Positions 1 through 9,705 of a stretch of DNA of 50,655 bases are shown piece after piece. The notes below the pieces were generated by a model, which saw only the letters and a program-made list of their open reading frames with translations, did not search any database and was not told where the DNA came from. Where the stretch lies: the NCBI GenBank assembly GCA_003615045.1, contig ML014247.1:1-50655 (forward strand). The letters run 5' to 3'. The stretch is from Caulochytrium protostelioides (Eukaryota; Chytridiomycota; Caulochytriomycetes; Caulochytriales; Caulochytriaceae). Position 1 is the stretch's first letter. Every line of letters starts with the position of its first letter. The translations under genes were made by a program, and so were the position numbers.

Positions 1-588
1 GGCCGCCGCCGCCGGCCGCCGGCCGCCGAGCCCGCCGAGCCCGCCGCGGCTGCCGAGCCCGCCGAGCCCGCCGAGCCCGCGCCGGGCGACGCGGCGTCGC
101 ATTCCCCGCGCCGATCGCACCGTCGCGCCTCAGCGCCGTCGCTGGCGGACGCGGGCCTCGGCAGCCGCGGCGGGAGCGCGTTCGATCTCGACGACGACCG
201 GCTGCCTGCATCGCCGCCGCCGCCGCCGGCCGCCGCGGCGCCGCCCCGCGCTCCCGAGGGCGTCCCGCAGCGGACCGCGCGGCGGCCGCGGCGGCGCCGC
301 GACGTGGAGGCGCCGGACGCGAGCGAGTCGGCGCAAGCCGCGGACGTGGCCGTGTCGCCGCCGCCGCCGCCGCCGCCGCCGTCCGCTTCGTCCCGGCCGA
401 GCCGCGCCGCGGCCCCCGTGCCGCCGCTCGTCTCGCCGGCGCGCGTGGTCGGTGCAGGCGTCGGCGTCGGCGTCGGCGTGCGGTCCCTGCGCGACGCAGT
501 GCCCGCGCCGATCGTGGTGCAGGAGCCCGACACGGACGTGTTCGCCATGATTCCTGATTTGCAGCGTCCTGCGCCCGAGAAGCGCGGC

Positions 589-623
<35 letters not shown>

Positions 624-966
624 CACGGACGCGGACGAGGCTTGGGTCGCGGCGGCCGCGGGCGATGCGATGCGGCCCCGGGATGCGCGAGCCAACGGAT
701 CTGGCGCGGGCGCGACGCTGCGCGAGCTGGATGCGCGCCTGGCGGCCGAGAACGCGCGCAGCGGCGTCCGCGGGATCGGCATGGGCCTCGGCGGGATGGC
801 GACGGCCACGCGGGGCGAGCCCGACCTGAGTATTTTGGTGCAGCATGCGCTGGCATTCGAGCCGGGCGACGACGTCCGCGGGCTGCGGTCGAGCGCGGGC
901 GCCGACGAGGCCTGGGACTGGGAAACCATGTTTGTCCAGACCGTCGCGCGGCTCGGCATCACGTGA
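1..966 (+). CDS. IFT43: Intraflagellar transport protein 43 (IFT-A subunit), 5'-truncated by window
   Basis: The frame is open from base 1 and ends at TGA 964-966, giving 321 codons of the 3' part. The N-terminal portion seen is low-complexity (Pro, Ala, Arg), with poly-Pro and poly-Ala runs. The C-terminus carries the two landmarks of IFT43: an IPDLQ motif near base 550, and a final block reading PDLSILVQHAL, then a spacer, then DEAWDWETMF. This matches the IPDLE and 'IDL..L...L, then WDWDxLF' pattern of the family. IFT43 is a small subunit of the IFT-A complex, which drives retrograde transport in cilia and flagella. The low-complexity N-terminal extension makes it longer than animal orthologues (about 200 aa). 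The gene ends 46 bp from the stop of the convergent gene. The assignment rests on the C-terminal motif alone; the real start lies outside the window. Confidence 0.7.
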
Positions 967-1012
967 GCGTCGGTTATGATGATCGTTAACAAAAAAAAGG
1001 AAAAGAGAGGCT

Positions 1013-1990
1013 TTAATCGCGCGGCGTCGGGGCGAGCGAGATCGTCGAGGCGCTGGGCGTGAGGAGGGTCCGGCGGCGCAGCAGGAGCGTCAGCGCGAGG
1101 GCCACAAGCAGACTGAGGTCGAGCATCCACGCAGTGAGGTTGAGCGAGAAGGCGTAGCCGTACTGCGTCGTCGGCGGGAGCCCGCCGCGGCGGAGCGCAT
1201 CGAGGGTGTCGCGCTTCGTGCGGACGACCTGGACCATGAGCGTGATTCCGCAGACGGCATGGAGCAGCGTGCACCACGCCACGATGCCGACGCTCGCGAG
1301 CCGCGAGACCGCCGTGATCATGCCCACGTATGCGAGCCACGCGACGCCGCCGAAGAGCAGCATCGCGTCCTGCACGTACTGCAGATTCAGCCAGCGCGTG
1401 CACACGTCCGCGGGCAGGTCCCAGCCCTGCCATCCGGGCTGCGCGGGGTCGCGCAGCGCACACTGCCCGCCCTCCGGGAACCGGCGGCAGAGCTGCGTCT
1501 GCGGGTCCTCCACGATGCACAACTGCCGCAGCCCGAGCGTGGCGCTGAACCGCGCGCCGGTGCCGGTGCCGCCGCCGCCGCCGCCACCGGCACGGTCGCG
1601 GTGCGTGATTCGCACGAGGTCGGGCAGGTACGAGGCGATGCTGGTGCACAGCATACTCAGCGTAAAGATCACGAGTAGCACGCTGAAGGTGCGCGAGACG
1701 GAGAGCGGGTAGCCAGCCAAGGGCGGCGGCGGCGGCGACGATGATGGCGACCCGGCGGCGCTCGACGGCGCCCGCGGGCTGCCTGCCGGCAGCAGGGGCT
1801 GCCGCTCCGAATCGGCAGCGCCGTCCGCGAGCCGCGCGGGCGAGGCCATACTGGTGCTGGCGTCGAATCGATTCCGTCGGCACAACAGGGTTCGCGATGA
1901 GCGCACCAATGCGGGGCGTATAAGCGGCACGAGCGGGCGATCGGGGAGATCGTCGGGTCTGCCGATCGCTGGCGCGATGCCGTCCGACAT
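1013..1990 (-). CDS. Predicted four-TM (tetraspan) membrane protein of unknown function
   Basis: A 325-aa frame if it starts at ATG 1990 (MSDGIAP...). A second ATG at 1849 (MASPARL...) has a better context, with A at -3 and G at +4, and would remove a poorly conserved-looking 47-aa leader. The frame stays open further upstream but has no ATG there. Visible parts are an acidic, Leu-Leu-Pro containing cytosolic N-tail (DSERQPLLP), then TM1 (FSVLLVIFTLSMLCTSIA). A Gly-rich, Cys-containing loop of about 80 aa follows, then three more hydrophobic helices and a short Arg- and Ser-rich tail. The 1+3 topology with a large first loop resembles SUR7/PalI or claudin-like tetraspan proteins. I saw no decisive signature, so the function is unknown. 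It is convergent with IFT43 and divergent from the phosphosugar mutase gene. Confidence 0.5.
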   Translation of the reverse strand: MSDGIAPAIGRPDDLPDRPLVPLIRPALVRSSRTLLCRRNRFDASTSMASPARLADGAADSERQPLLPAGSPRAPSSAAGSPSSSPPPPPLAGYPLSVSRTFSVLLVIFTLSMLCTSIASYLPDLVRITHRDRAGGGGGGGTGTGARFSATLGLRQLCIVEDPQTQLCRRFPEGGQCALRDPAQPGWQGWDLPADVCTRWLNLQYVQDAMLLFGGVAWLAYVGMITAVSRLASVGIVAWCTLLHAVCGITLMVQVVRTKRDTLDALRRGGLPPTTQYGYAFSLNLTAWMLDLSLLVALALTLLLRRRTLLTPSASTISLAPTPRD

Positions 1991-2597
1991 GGGCACTCCT
2001 GCACGAGCCGTATGGGCGATGCGGCGGCTGGCACGTGCCGTCGACACTCGCGGCGATACGCATCGGCTGATTAGCACCCCGAAGCGTCCTTCCTGGCTTC
2101 GGGTATACCGTTGGCGCGGTTGGGTGGGCGGTGGCGCCACCGCTACCGGCCGATCGAGCCAACGCTGGCCCGAAAGGGGTCGTCGCGTGACGCTGGCACA
2201 TGGCTGACGTGGCGCAGTCCATCACTAAGGCCACAAGGAGGGCTTCTGGTCCTGGTCGGCGCCGCACCCCGCCTGGCGCCTCAGAGCTGCAGCGCCGTGG
2301 GCGCGGATCACCCGCATGGAGCCATGAGGTCGAATAACGGGTCCATCACTTCAGGTTCCGATGGTATATAAATCGGTGATGAACCCATCACGACCGTGAA
2401 TGAATCCTGGATGATCGGCGATGATCTACGTGAGCGTCTGATGCGAGTCTGGTCATTATATTCCGGACGCTGAGACGAATGGATGGCTGCAGATCATCCA
2501 CCCCGAGATCGGTGGCGCTGGCGTTTCCATTCGTCCCTTGAGCGCGCCTTCTGCCCTGCGCCTCTCCCGATCCCGACGCGACGCGATAGCTAACACG
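1991..2597. promoter_or_regulatory. Divergent intergenic region with a TATA-like box
   Basis: About 600 bp separates the tetraspan gene (-) from the mutase gene (+). A TATATAAA sequence at 2365-2372 lies 226 bp before the mutase ATG, in the right orientation for that gene. The rest shows no reading frame that looks coding. Promoter use is inferred from the TATA-like box and the position. Confidence 0.4.
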
Positions 2598-4448
2598 ATG
2601 GCCGCGATTCCTGAAGCGCTGCAGCAGCGCGTTACCTCTTATCTGGCGCTCGACCAGGACGAAGCCACCGCGTCGCTCATCCGGCAGTGGCGCGATGCCG
2701 GGGACGTTGCGGCGCTGACGGCGGCGCTGGGCAGTCCCCTCAAGTTCGGGACCGCCGGCCTGCGCGCGCGCATGGGCCCCGGCTTCGCGCGCATGAACGA
2801 CCTGACGGTGCTGCAGGCCTCGGACGCCGTCGCGCGGCACCTCGTGGCCACGCACGGCCTCGCTGCGTGTGCGCGCCGCGGCATCGTCGTCGGGCACGAC
2901 CACCGCCACCACTCCGCTCGCTTCGCCGAGCGCGCCGCGGCGACCTTCCTCGCCCACGGCATCGCCGTCCACGCCATCGTCGGGCCGCACCCCACGCCGC
3001 TCGTGCCCTTCGGCATCAACCGCCTCCACGCGGTCGCGGGCGTCATGGTCACGGCGTCCCACAACCCGAAGGACGACAACGGCTACAAGCTCTACGGCGA
3101 CAACGGGTGCCAGATCATCCCGCCGACGGACGCCGCAGTCGCGATGCTGATGGCCAACCACCCGCAGCCGACCACGTGGGACCTGTCGGCCCTCGCGAGC
3201 TCGCCGCTCTACCACGACGTCACCGCGACGCTCGTCGACGCGTACCTGGACGCGATCGCGGCACTCAAGATCAAGATCAAGACCGCGCCTCCCACCACGT
3301 CGCTCATCGCGTATACGGCCATGCACGGCGTCGGCGCGCCGTTCTCGGCGCGCGTCTTCGCCATCCTCGGCCTGCCGCCCTACGTCGCCGTCCAGTCGCA
3401 GCTCGCGCCAGACCCCGAGTTCCCGACGGTGGCGTTCCCGAACCCCGAGGAGCCCCACGCCATGGACGAGGCGATCCGCGTTGCGACCGAGGCCGGTATG
3501 CCCGTCGTGTTCGCGAACGACCCCGACGCTGACCGGTTTGCCGTCGCCGAGCGCCGCGCGGGTACGAGGGACGGGTGGATCCAGTTCACCGGCAACGAGA
3601 TCGGCACCCTGCTCGCACACCACCTGCTGCAGCTCTACCAGGCCGACCGCGCCGCGTCCGGCACGGCGGCGCCGACGAAGGGCCCGGCGTTCGTGACGTC
3701 CGCGGTATCGTCCAAGTTCATCTTCCACCTCGCCGCCAAGCACGGCGGGTACGCCGAGGAGACCTTGACGGGATTCAAATGGATGGGCAACAAGGCCGCC
3801 GAGCTGAGCCGCAACGGGTACGACGTGCTGTTCGCGTTCGAGGAGGCGATCGGGTTCATGATTGGCACGTCGGTGCTCGACAAGGACGGCATCCGCACGG
3901 AGGCGATCGTGGCGCAGATGGTGTACGAGCTGTATGCGCGCGGCCAGACGCTGCAGCAGCAGCTGGATGCGATCTGGGCCGAGTACGGCGTCTTTGTTTC
4001 GCAGAACTCTTACTACATCTGCGCCGACGCCGCCAAGATCGAGGGCGTGTTCCAGCTGCTGCGCTTTGGCCGCGCCCCCATCCCAGCCGCCGATGTCGCG
4101 ACCCTGACGACCGCCGACCTCGTCTACCCGGACACCATCGGGCCTGTGGCCGTCACCTCGGTCCGCGACCTGACCTGGGGCTACGACTCGACCCAGCCCG
4201 ACCACCACCCGCTGCTGCCCGTGGACCGCACCGCCGAGATGATTACGTTCCGCCTCGCGAACGGCGTCAGCATCACGCTGCGCACGTCGGGCACCGAGCC
4301 CAAGATCAAGTACTACAGCGAGCACGTCGGGCAGCCCGGTCAGACCCGCGATGCCGTGGCCCGCGAGCTGGCCGAGGTGATGCGTGATTTCCTCGCCTTG
4401 ATGCAGCCTGAACGATGGGGGCTCCAGAGCCCGGCCGCCGCTTCGTAA
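2598..4448 (+). CDS. PGM2: Phosphoglucomutase/phosphopentomutase, PGM2 family
   Basis: 616 aa from ATG 2598; the frame is open 20 codons further upstream but has no ATG there. It is an alpha-D-phosphohexomutase superfamily enzyme that moves phosphate between C1 and C6 (or C1 and C5) of hexose or pentose phosphates in the cytosol. All four active-site loops are visible: TASHNP with the phosphoserine at about residue 154; the metal loop DPDADR at 308-313; the sugar loop FEEAIGF near 415; and the phosphate loop RTSGTEPKIKYY near 562. The N-terminal KFGTAGLR motif and the spacing fit the PGM2/PGM2L1/yeast Prm15 branch better than classical PGM1. These enzymes act mainly on ribose- or deoxyribose-1-phosphate, or make glucose-1,6-bisphosphate. 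No intron is needed. It is convergent with ODAD4, with 126 bp between the stops. Confidence 0.93.
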   Translation: MAAIPEALQQRVTSYLALDQDEATASLIRQWRDAGDVAALTAALGSPLKFGTAGLRARMGPGFARMNDLTVLQASDAVARHLVATHGLAACARRGIVVGHDHRHHSARFAERAAATFLAHGIAVHAIVGPHPTPLVPFGINRLHAVAGVMVTASHNPKDDNGYKLYGDNGCQIIPPTDAAVAMLMANHPQPTTWDLSALASSPLYHDVTATLVDAYLDAIAALKIKIKTAPPTTSLIAYTAMHGVGAPFSARVFAILGLPPYVAVQSQLAPDPEFPTVAFPNPEEPHAMDEAIRVATEAGMPVVFANDPDADRFAVAERRAGTRDGWIQFTGNEIGTLLAHHLLQLYQADRAASGTAAPTKGPAFVTSAVSSKFIFHLAAKHGGYAEETLTGFKWMGNKAAELSRNGYDVLFAFEEAIGFMIGTSVLDKDGIRTEAIVAQMVYELYARGQTLQQQLDAIWAEYGVFVSQNSYYICADAAKIEGVFQLLRFGRAPIPAADVATLTTADLVYPDTIGPVAVTSVRDLTWGYDSTQPDHHPLLPVDRTAEMITFRLANGVSITLRTSGTEPKIKYYSEHVGQPGQTRDAVARELAEVMRDFLALMQPERWGLQSPAAAS

Positions 4449-4516
4449 CGGCGGCGCGGATTGTATTGGGTTTTTTTTTTCGTATGCTATGAATTTATGG
4501 AGGAATACCTGGCGGC

Positions 4517-4540
4517 GAGCGAGCGAGCGAGCGAGCGAGC
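4517..4540. repeat. (GAGC)6 tetranucleotide microsatellite
   Basis: Six perfect GAGC units sit in the 126-bp spacer between the convergent stop codons of the mutase and ODAD4 genes. Confidence 0.9.
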
Positions 4541-4574
4541 GCGTGTTTGACAGCGTTTGCTTGATAGGGCGTTT

Positions 4575-5490
4575 TTAGACGCGCATCGCGCCTTTGGGGT
4601 TTTGCTGGCGCCAGAACTGCACGCGGCTGTCGAGGTAGGACAGGCCGTTCTGGACGAGCTGGTTCAGGTCATCGGTCATGCCGGACCCATCCTCCAGCAG
4701 GCTCTTCAAGAACAGCTTGTCTTCATACATCTCCCCGAGGAGTTTACTCTCATATGCCTAGACGACAGCGATACAACGATACAACGATCGACGGCGACAG
4801 ACATCGCGCTCAGCGAATCAGAAAAGATATGGTGAGTATGTGGCGAACATGGACCAGCACGATCGATCAAATTTCCACCATGCTTACCGGGTTGAGCTGG
4901 CCAATCGGTACATTGACCACGGGGAATTTGTCAGCGCCGCGGGCGCCGTTGCGCGCCGCGTTGCCGTGGCCGTTGCCATGGCCGCCAGTGGCATTGCGCG
5001 CCATCTCGTTGCCCGAGGCGAGCGTGATCTGCTGCCAATTGCGTCGAAGCTTCTCGGGCACGCGGATCCGGCGATTCGGGTTGCCGATCGAGTTCTCGAT
5101 GGCCTCGCGGGCCTTCTGGATGCCGATGCGGAACGCAGCCAGCTCGGGGCGCAGCGCCGTCCCGCGGTGGTAGAACATGAGCGCGAGCTCAAAGTCGCCC
5201 TGGGCATACAGCGCCTCAGCCTTCTGCAGCACGCCGCGGAAGAAGGTCGGGTCGAGCCGGAGCGCCGTGTTGGCGTCTTCCAGCGCCTCGGCGGCCTGGC
5301 CCGCGGCAATGTAGCACCGCGCGCGCGCCACGAGGCAGTGCTTGTCCTCGGGCTTCATCTGCAGCGCTTTGGTATACGCGGTGATGGCCTCCGCGTAGTT
5401 GCCGCGCTGCGTCATGATGTCACCCTCGGCGGCCAGCGTCTGGAACGTCACAACGCTGTTCTGCGCGCTTTCGCCCAGGTTGTCGCCCAT
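4575..5490 (-). CDS. ODAD4: ODAD4/TTC25-like outer dynein arm docking protein, two exons, short form
   Basis: Exon 1 is 5490-4888, intron 4887-4758 and exon 2 is 4757-4575, giving 261 aa. The intron begins GTAAGC, ends TCTAG, is 130 bp long and joins in phase 0. Exon 1 holds three TPR repeats (about residues 17-118), including HCLVARARCYIAAG and a GVLQKAEALYAQGDFELALMF stretch. It also has GIQKAREAIENSIG, a close match to the N-terminus of TTC25. Exon 2 restores the next conserved piece: LLGEMYEDK..LKSLL, then GLSYLDSR..FWRQQNP. Family members attach outer dynein arms to ciliary doublet microtubules. The protein stops right after FWRQQNPKGAMRV, so the second TPR block of longer homologues (over 600 aa in animals) is absent. 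Only 126 bp remain before the neighbouring stop codon, so no further exon fits. Confidence 0.85.
4758..4887 (-). other. Intron of ODAD4 homologue
   Basis: A 130-bp GT..AG intron with donor GTAAGC and acceptor TCTAG. Without splicing, exon 1 would run into TGA at 4869-4867 and the conserved exon 2 would be lost. Homology on both sides fixes the phase (0). Confidence 0.85.
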
Positions 5491-6490
5491 GGTGGCTCCG
5501 TCAGGGGGAGGGGCGGACTCGGGGAACCGTTAGGAAGCCGATCCGATGAAAAATGCTACGAATATAAAGGCACGCGGAAGCGGGTTACGGTGATGGAGAG
5601 AAAGGGATGCGACATGATGGCGCCGGTGGTGCAAGTGGCCGCGGGTTCATCGCACCAACCGGCCGTTCCAGTATCCCTGTCAGACAGAACCGTCTCGTCG
5701 AATCAAAGGCATGGCGAAAGGCGCAACGACTCTTATGTCGGGCAGTCATCCCGCTTCGTCACGTGCGATCAACGCCGTTTGCAAGGCCCACGGAAAGCCC
5801 ACGTGAAACCGACCTTGCTCGGAGGCGGAGGCGACGCCGCCGATCCGCTGCGATCGAGGGTTCACCCGGCGGACTCCTCGGGATCGGCGACCGCTGCGAT
5901 TGGCAGCACAGAGGCGGATCTTACAGAACGCGCGCGCCCCCCTGATGACGCGCAAAAAAAAGGAAAAACTCCGATCCGAAGCTCTCCTCCGATCGGCATG
6001 CCGGGGAATGCGGGTGACACGAGCCGTGATCATCACACATCACTCATCACGCTGTCTGTGTTTGTTTCAGCCCGGACGCCCCCGCTGCGCAGGCGAGTGG
6101 CTGTGCTCCCAGTTTCCCTCGACCGGTCGTGACTGCCGACATCACGGGTTCGATCGATGTTTTGTAAAAAAACGTATACCTATCAGTTTGATGGGATGAT
6201 TAGAGATGCGGGAACGATTGGAAAGGATCAAACTGCAAGGATACGGGACGTGTGGAGGATAGGAAAAGGAATATGGGAGTATGGTGGGATCATGGGTGGA
6301 TGGTTGAGAGAGGGGTTCCAGGGATGTGGGTTCAGTGAGGGGAATTGGGGATGGGGTTGGGGTCAGAGTAAAGGGTCAGAGAAAGGGATAGGGGACGGGG
6401 GATGAAAGGGAAAAATGATGGAGAGTGAAGTATGCGAATTAACGGCCAGCGATGCTCCTCACTAAGTCAAGCAGACAGCAGCGACTTGTC
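5491..6490. other. Intergenic region; purine-rich downstream half, no gene recognised
   Basis: This lies upstream of ODAD4 (-) and downstream of the WSC gene (-). Short open frames here show no recognisable domain. From about 6180 to 6430 the plus strand is strongly purine-biased with many GGG runs, including the G-quadruplex motif listed separately. Confidence 0.6.
6339..6362 (+). other. Perfect G-quadruplex motif
   Basis: Four GGGG runs are separated by loops AATT, AT and TT, embedded in a purine-rich tract. Intramolecular G4 formation on the plus strand is predicted from the sequence alone. It lies 129 bp past the stop codon of the minus-strand WSC gene, on the non-transcribed strand of that gene's 3' flank. 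Confidence 0.6.
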
Positions 6491-7927
6491 CTACGCGACG
6501 TCAGACATCTCGTCGCTATGGCGGCTGCGGATGTCCGAGCTCGGACGCTCCGGCAGATCGTCGCCGGGCGTTCCTGCGCGCGAGGCGTTCGTCTGCGGCG
6601 TCTCCGAGCGCGACGAGCCATTCGTCTCCGTGAACGGTGTTCCACTGCGACTCACGCCGTCTTCGGTATAACTGCCGTCTTCGCCATGGTACTCGGACTG
6701 GACGTCGTCGCCGTCCTCGTGATGCTCCTCGTGGTGCTCCTCGTGGTGCTCCTCATAGCGCTCCTCGACATGCCGCGTGGCGGCGACGCCAGCGCCTGCC
6801 CCGGCACCAGCAGCCGTCGCGGCCGGCAGATCCCACGTGCTCGAGTTGCGGCGGGCGTTCTCCAGCGCGGCACGCAGGTTCGCGTCTTCGTCGTACGTCG
6901 CAGCATCGTGCGCTGCGCCGGACTCCTCGCGCGCCATCTCCCAGGGCGCATCGGCCTCGCCGGCCGCGGCGCGCGTGCCGTCCGCATACTGTCCCTCGGC
7001 ATCGACATCCCCATAGACGAGCACGTCGTCGCCAGCGGCCGTCGAGCGTTTGCGGCTGAGGATGATTTGGCGCTGGCGGTGACGCCGCCAGCCAATGAGC
7101 GCGATGACGAGGAAGATCATGCACAGCGAGAGAATCAGCAGGGCCAGCAGGATGCGCGCGATGGGGCGTTTCATGGAGAACTTGTTCTCGTCTCTGCTGT
7201 CGCTGTTCGTGTCGGTATTGCGGAATCCGTCGCTGAAGTTGGTGTTGCCATTGACGCTGTTGTCGAACCCGTTGCTGCTTCCGAATCCGTTATTCGTGCT
7301 GCTGCCAAATGCATTGTTGCTGTTGCTGCCGGTGTTGCCGCTGACGAACACATTGTTGTTGCTGTTGATGAACCCATTGTTGCTGTTGGAATTGATTCCA
7401 ACAAACCCGTTGTTGGCATTCATGTTTTGATTCCTGTTCTGCTGGCTCATGGTTGGTTGTTTCTGCGTGTTTTTGTACTGGGCCACCATGCTGCTCGGCA
7501 GATTGGCCATCGAGTAGACCGAGTACACCCCCGCAACGCCGCTTTGGCTGCGGTTTGGACCCTGATCACCGCACGAGTAGCCACCGCACAGCGCCTGACA
7601 CTGCCCACTGCCCTGTTTCACCCCGAACGACATGGAGGTCGCACAGATACACGTCCCGCCGCGGACCGCAACATAGTTGCTGTTGCCTGCATACTGCTGG
7701 CACTGCGCGTAGCAGACGGTGGGGTTGTTGACGGGGCCCAAATAGAATTCCTTGACGTCGCCGAGCTTCTGCAAATTGGCGTCGACACTGTAGCACCCAT
7801 AGGGGTTCCAGTTGCTGTTGCCTGAGGCACCCACCGACAATGGGAGCAGCACCGCGAGTACTATCGTCGCCAGCGAGGTGCCTGATATGGCCAGGTTTGA
7901 CCGGCGGGCGGACCACGGGAGCGCCAT
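6491..7927 (-). CDS. WSC-domain single-pass cell-surface (wall stress sensor-like) protein
   Basis: 478 aa from ATG 7927; the frame runs 24 codons further upstream without an ATG. The N-terminus has a basic stretch and then a hydrophobic core (LATIVLAVLLPLSVGASG), a probable signal peptide. Next comes a Cys-rich WSC domain (about residues 37-140: GCYSVD, then C..QC..., GGTCICATS, QCQALCGGYSCG). An Asn-, Ser- and Gly-rich, presumably extended stalk runs to about 240. A transmembrane helix (about 254-278, ILLALLILSLCMIFLVIALIGW) is followed by a basic stop-transfer RRHRQR. The cytosolic tail of about 195 aa holds an EEHHEEHHEEHHED repeat and several S/T-P-like motifs. This is the architecture of yeast Wsc1-3 sensors, which report wall stress to Rho1 and the MAP-kinase pathway. 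Signalling here is inferred from architecture only. Confidence 0.85.
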   Translation of the reverse strand: MALPWSARRSNLAISGTSLATIVLAVLLPLSVGASGNSNWNPYGCYSVDANLQKLGDVKEFYLGPVNNPTVCYAQCQQYAGNSNYVAVRGGTCICATSMSFGVKQGSGQCQALCGGYSCGDQGPNRSQSGVAGVYSVYSMANLPSSMVAQYKNTQKQPTMSQQNRNQNMNANNGFVGINSNSNNGFINSNNNVFVSGNTGSNSNNAFGSSTNNGFGSSNGFDNSVNGNTNFSDGFRNTDTNSDSRDENKFSMKRPIARILLALLILSLCMIFLVIALIGWRRHRQRQIILSRKRSTAAGDDVLVYGDVDAEGQYADGTRAAAGEADAPWEMAREESGAAHDAATYDEDANLRAALENARRNSSTWDLPAATAAGAGAGAGVAATRHVEERYEEHHEEHHEEHHEDGDDVQSEYHGEDGSYTEDGVSRSGTPFTETNGSSRSETPQTNASRAGTPGDDLPERPSSDIRSRHSDEMSDVA

Positions 7928-9705
7928 GGCGCAATAAGCAGGTCGGGGGCAAAAAGCAAAGCAAAGCGACGACCTGCGGCGCCCTGCGACGTGTGACAAT
8001 GGAGAAAGGGACCCGCCCTCTATCGTAGAATAGATGCCGTCGGTGATTCACTCGGTAGACCAGGCGGCACGAGAGCAAGGCGTCAGGCCTTACAAGCACG
8101 GAGGCGTTTCAATGGGGAATGCCATCTAAGGGGAAGTATGGAGTCTAATTGGAGTCTAGGAACGGCGGTCGGATGCGGTGGGAAACACGGGTGAGTAGAG
8201 CGGGAGGAGGATCAGTGCAGCAAGGGAGTGGAGAGCGGTCGGGGAACGGCGACGAGTACGGGACGACGGAAGGGACAAGGGATGATCTAGGGAAGTGGTT
8301 GTCTAGGGATTCGATGGATGGTATGAGAACCAGTACCACAAGGAGCATCTATCATGGTTAGCGTGGCCAAGGGACATGAGCGACCATTTGATTCCAAAAA
8401 CACGTCGCGACCCGTGAATGAAAAGGGTTCATTCGATGGGAACCATGCGGATATATAGTGGATCGACTATCGGATCCCACCGGGTCCTTCACAGGCAACA
8501 CCCCCTCGACGCCATCGGGCGAGTGCTTGTATCAAAGATGCCGTGACACCATGGTTGCGTAAGCGCGCCGCGACCAAGCATCCCGCAACGAGTAACTTCT
8601 GATCCACCGCGTCTGCTCGTCGCCGGCCACATAGACATCCACCGAACTTGCTGTCGTATGCGTGGAAAACCAGGATCGCCCACTTGCGGCGTGCACGAAA
8701 CCGTGAAAAAAGGAGACGAGGCCGTGCCGCTGCGGTGCGTGTGCCGAGCTTATATGACCGCGTCGAAGGATCCCATTTCATTCCAGGCGGGCGCTGCCGA
8801 CGTGGACCGACGCCGGGCCTGGTCCACAGGCCGCGCGTCTGAGCGGTCCCTCACCGTACGGCCGGGGGTGCTTGGGCCCTCCACGCCGGGACCTTACTAC
8901 GAGGGCTGTGATCGGGGTGGTCGTTTCGGGCACAAGCCGGCGCGCCGTAGGGCCGTCCCCCCTGCCGCGGCGGCACCCGCGAAAGGCAAAAAAGGAGGTC
9001 TGCGCCCATTCAAAAAATGCACCACACGTTCTGGGCTCAGCCGCCGTCGTCGTCACCGAGAGGCGAGACGCCAGGGCCCGGAATCCATCATATTTGCAGG
9101 CGCCGCAGCGGAGGTCACGACAAGACTCAACCGGAGCCTCGGGTCCGACCTGATGCCAGGCGGCATGTCCTGCGACGCGCTGGGAGCCAACGCCCGCCGA
9201 TCATCGCGTGGGCGGCGCCGGGGGGCGGCGCAGGGCCGCCGTCGCCGTTACCGCTACCACCGGTCGAGCGGTGTGGCTCGGCCGGCTCACCGTGCGGCAC
9301 AACCTTCCCCGGCGAATCGAGAAGGGCGTCTCCTATATCTGCTGCGCCACATCGCAGTGGCGGAGGCCCGACGGGGTGCGGCAACTAGCGTCCAGCGTCG
9401 CGACGGAAGGCCACTGGCCCCCGAGGGGTTGGGCTGCTGCGTCCCATCGGGACCCCGGTGACCGGCCATAAACAACTCGCCAGTAGACCTTTCGCGTGCG
9501 ATCGATGAGTCACACAACTCCACCTTGTGGATACTGCCATCCGCCGAGCCAATGATCTAGCGTTTGAATATCATTAGTCGTAGATGGGTATGAAAGCCAG
9601 GTCGCAGCGAAGCCAAATAGAAAGAGAAAACCATCCGGAGGCGCAGCGGATTCGAAACCGGCAGGTTGGATCGCTCGCTCGCTGCTCGTCACGAGGCATC
9701 TTCAT
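7928..9705. other. 1.8-kb intergenic stretch, no gene recognised
   Basis: This is the upstream flank of the WSC gene and the downstream flank of the arrestin-like gene. Several overlapping Arg- and Gly-rich frames exist on both strands (the longest about 8658-9461 plus), but none has a recognisable domain and both strands are equally open, as expected at this GC content. A TATATAG-like sequence lies near 8451. I see no tRNA or rRNA. Confidence 0.5.

Noticed and set aside
1991-2140. 50-codon N-terminal extension of the tetraspan protein
   Set aside because: The extension begins with GTG, which is not expected as a nuclear eukaryotic start; the first ATG is at 1990.
2388-4325. Long open frame on the minus strand opposite the phosphosugar mutase gene (about 645 codons)
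   Set aside because: It is the antisense shadow of a high-GC coding sequence. It has no domain, an Arg/Gly/Val-rich composition, and the plus-strand frame has all active-site motifs.
8658-9461. 267-codon plus-strand frame between the WSC and arrestin-like genes
   Set aside because: It is Arg-rich with no domain and overlaps equally open frames on the other strand. Nothing supports translation.
9640-9690. tRNA-like B-box (GGTTTCGAATCC on the minus strand) followed by a T run
   Set aside because: The T-stem does not pair properly and no acceptor stem, D-arm or anticodon arm can be formed upstream.
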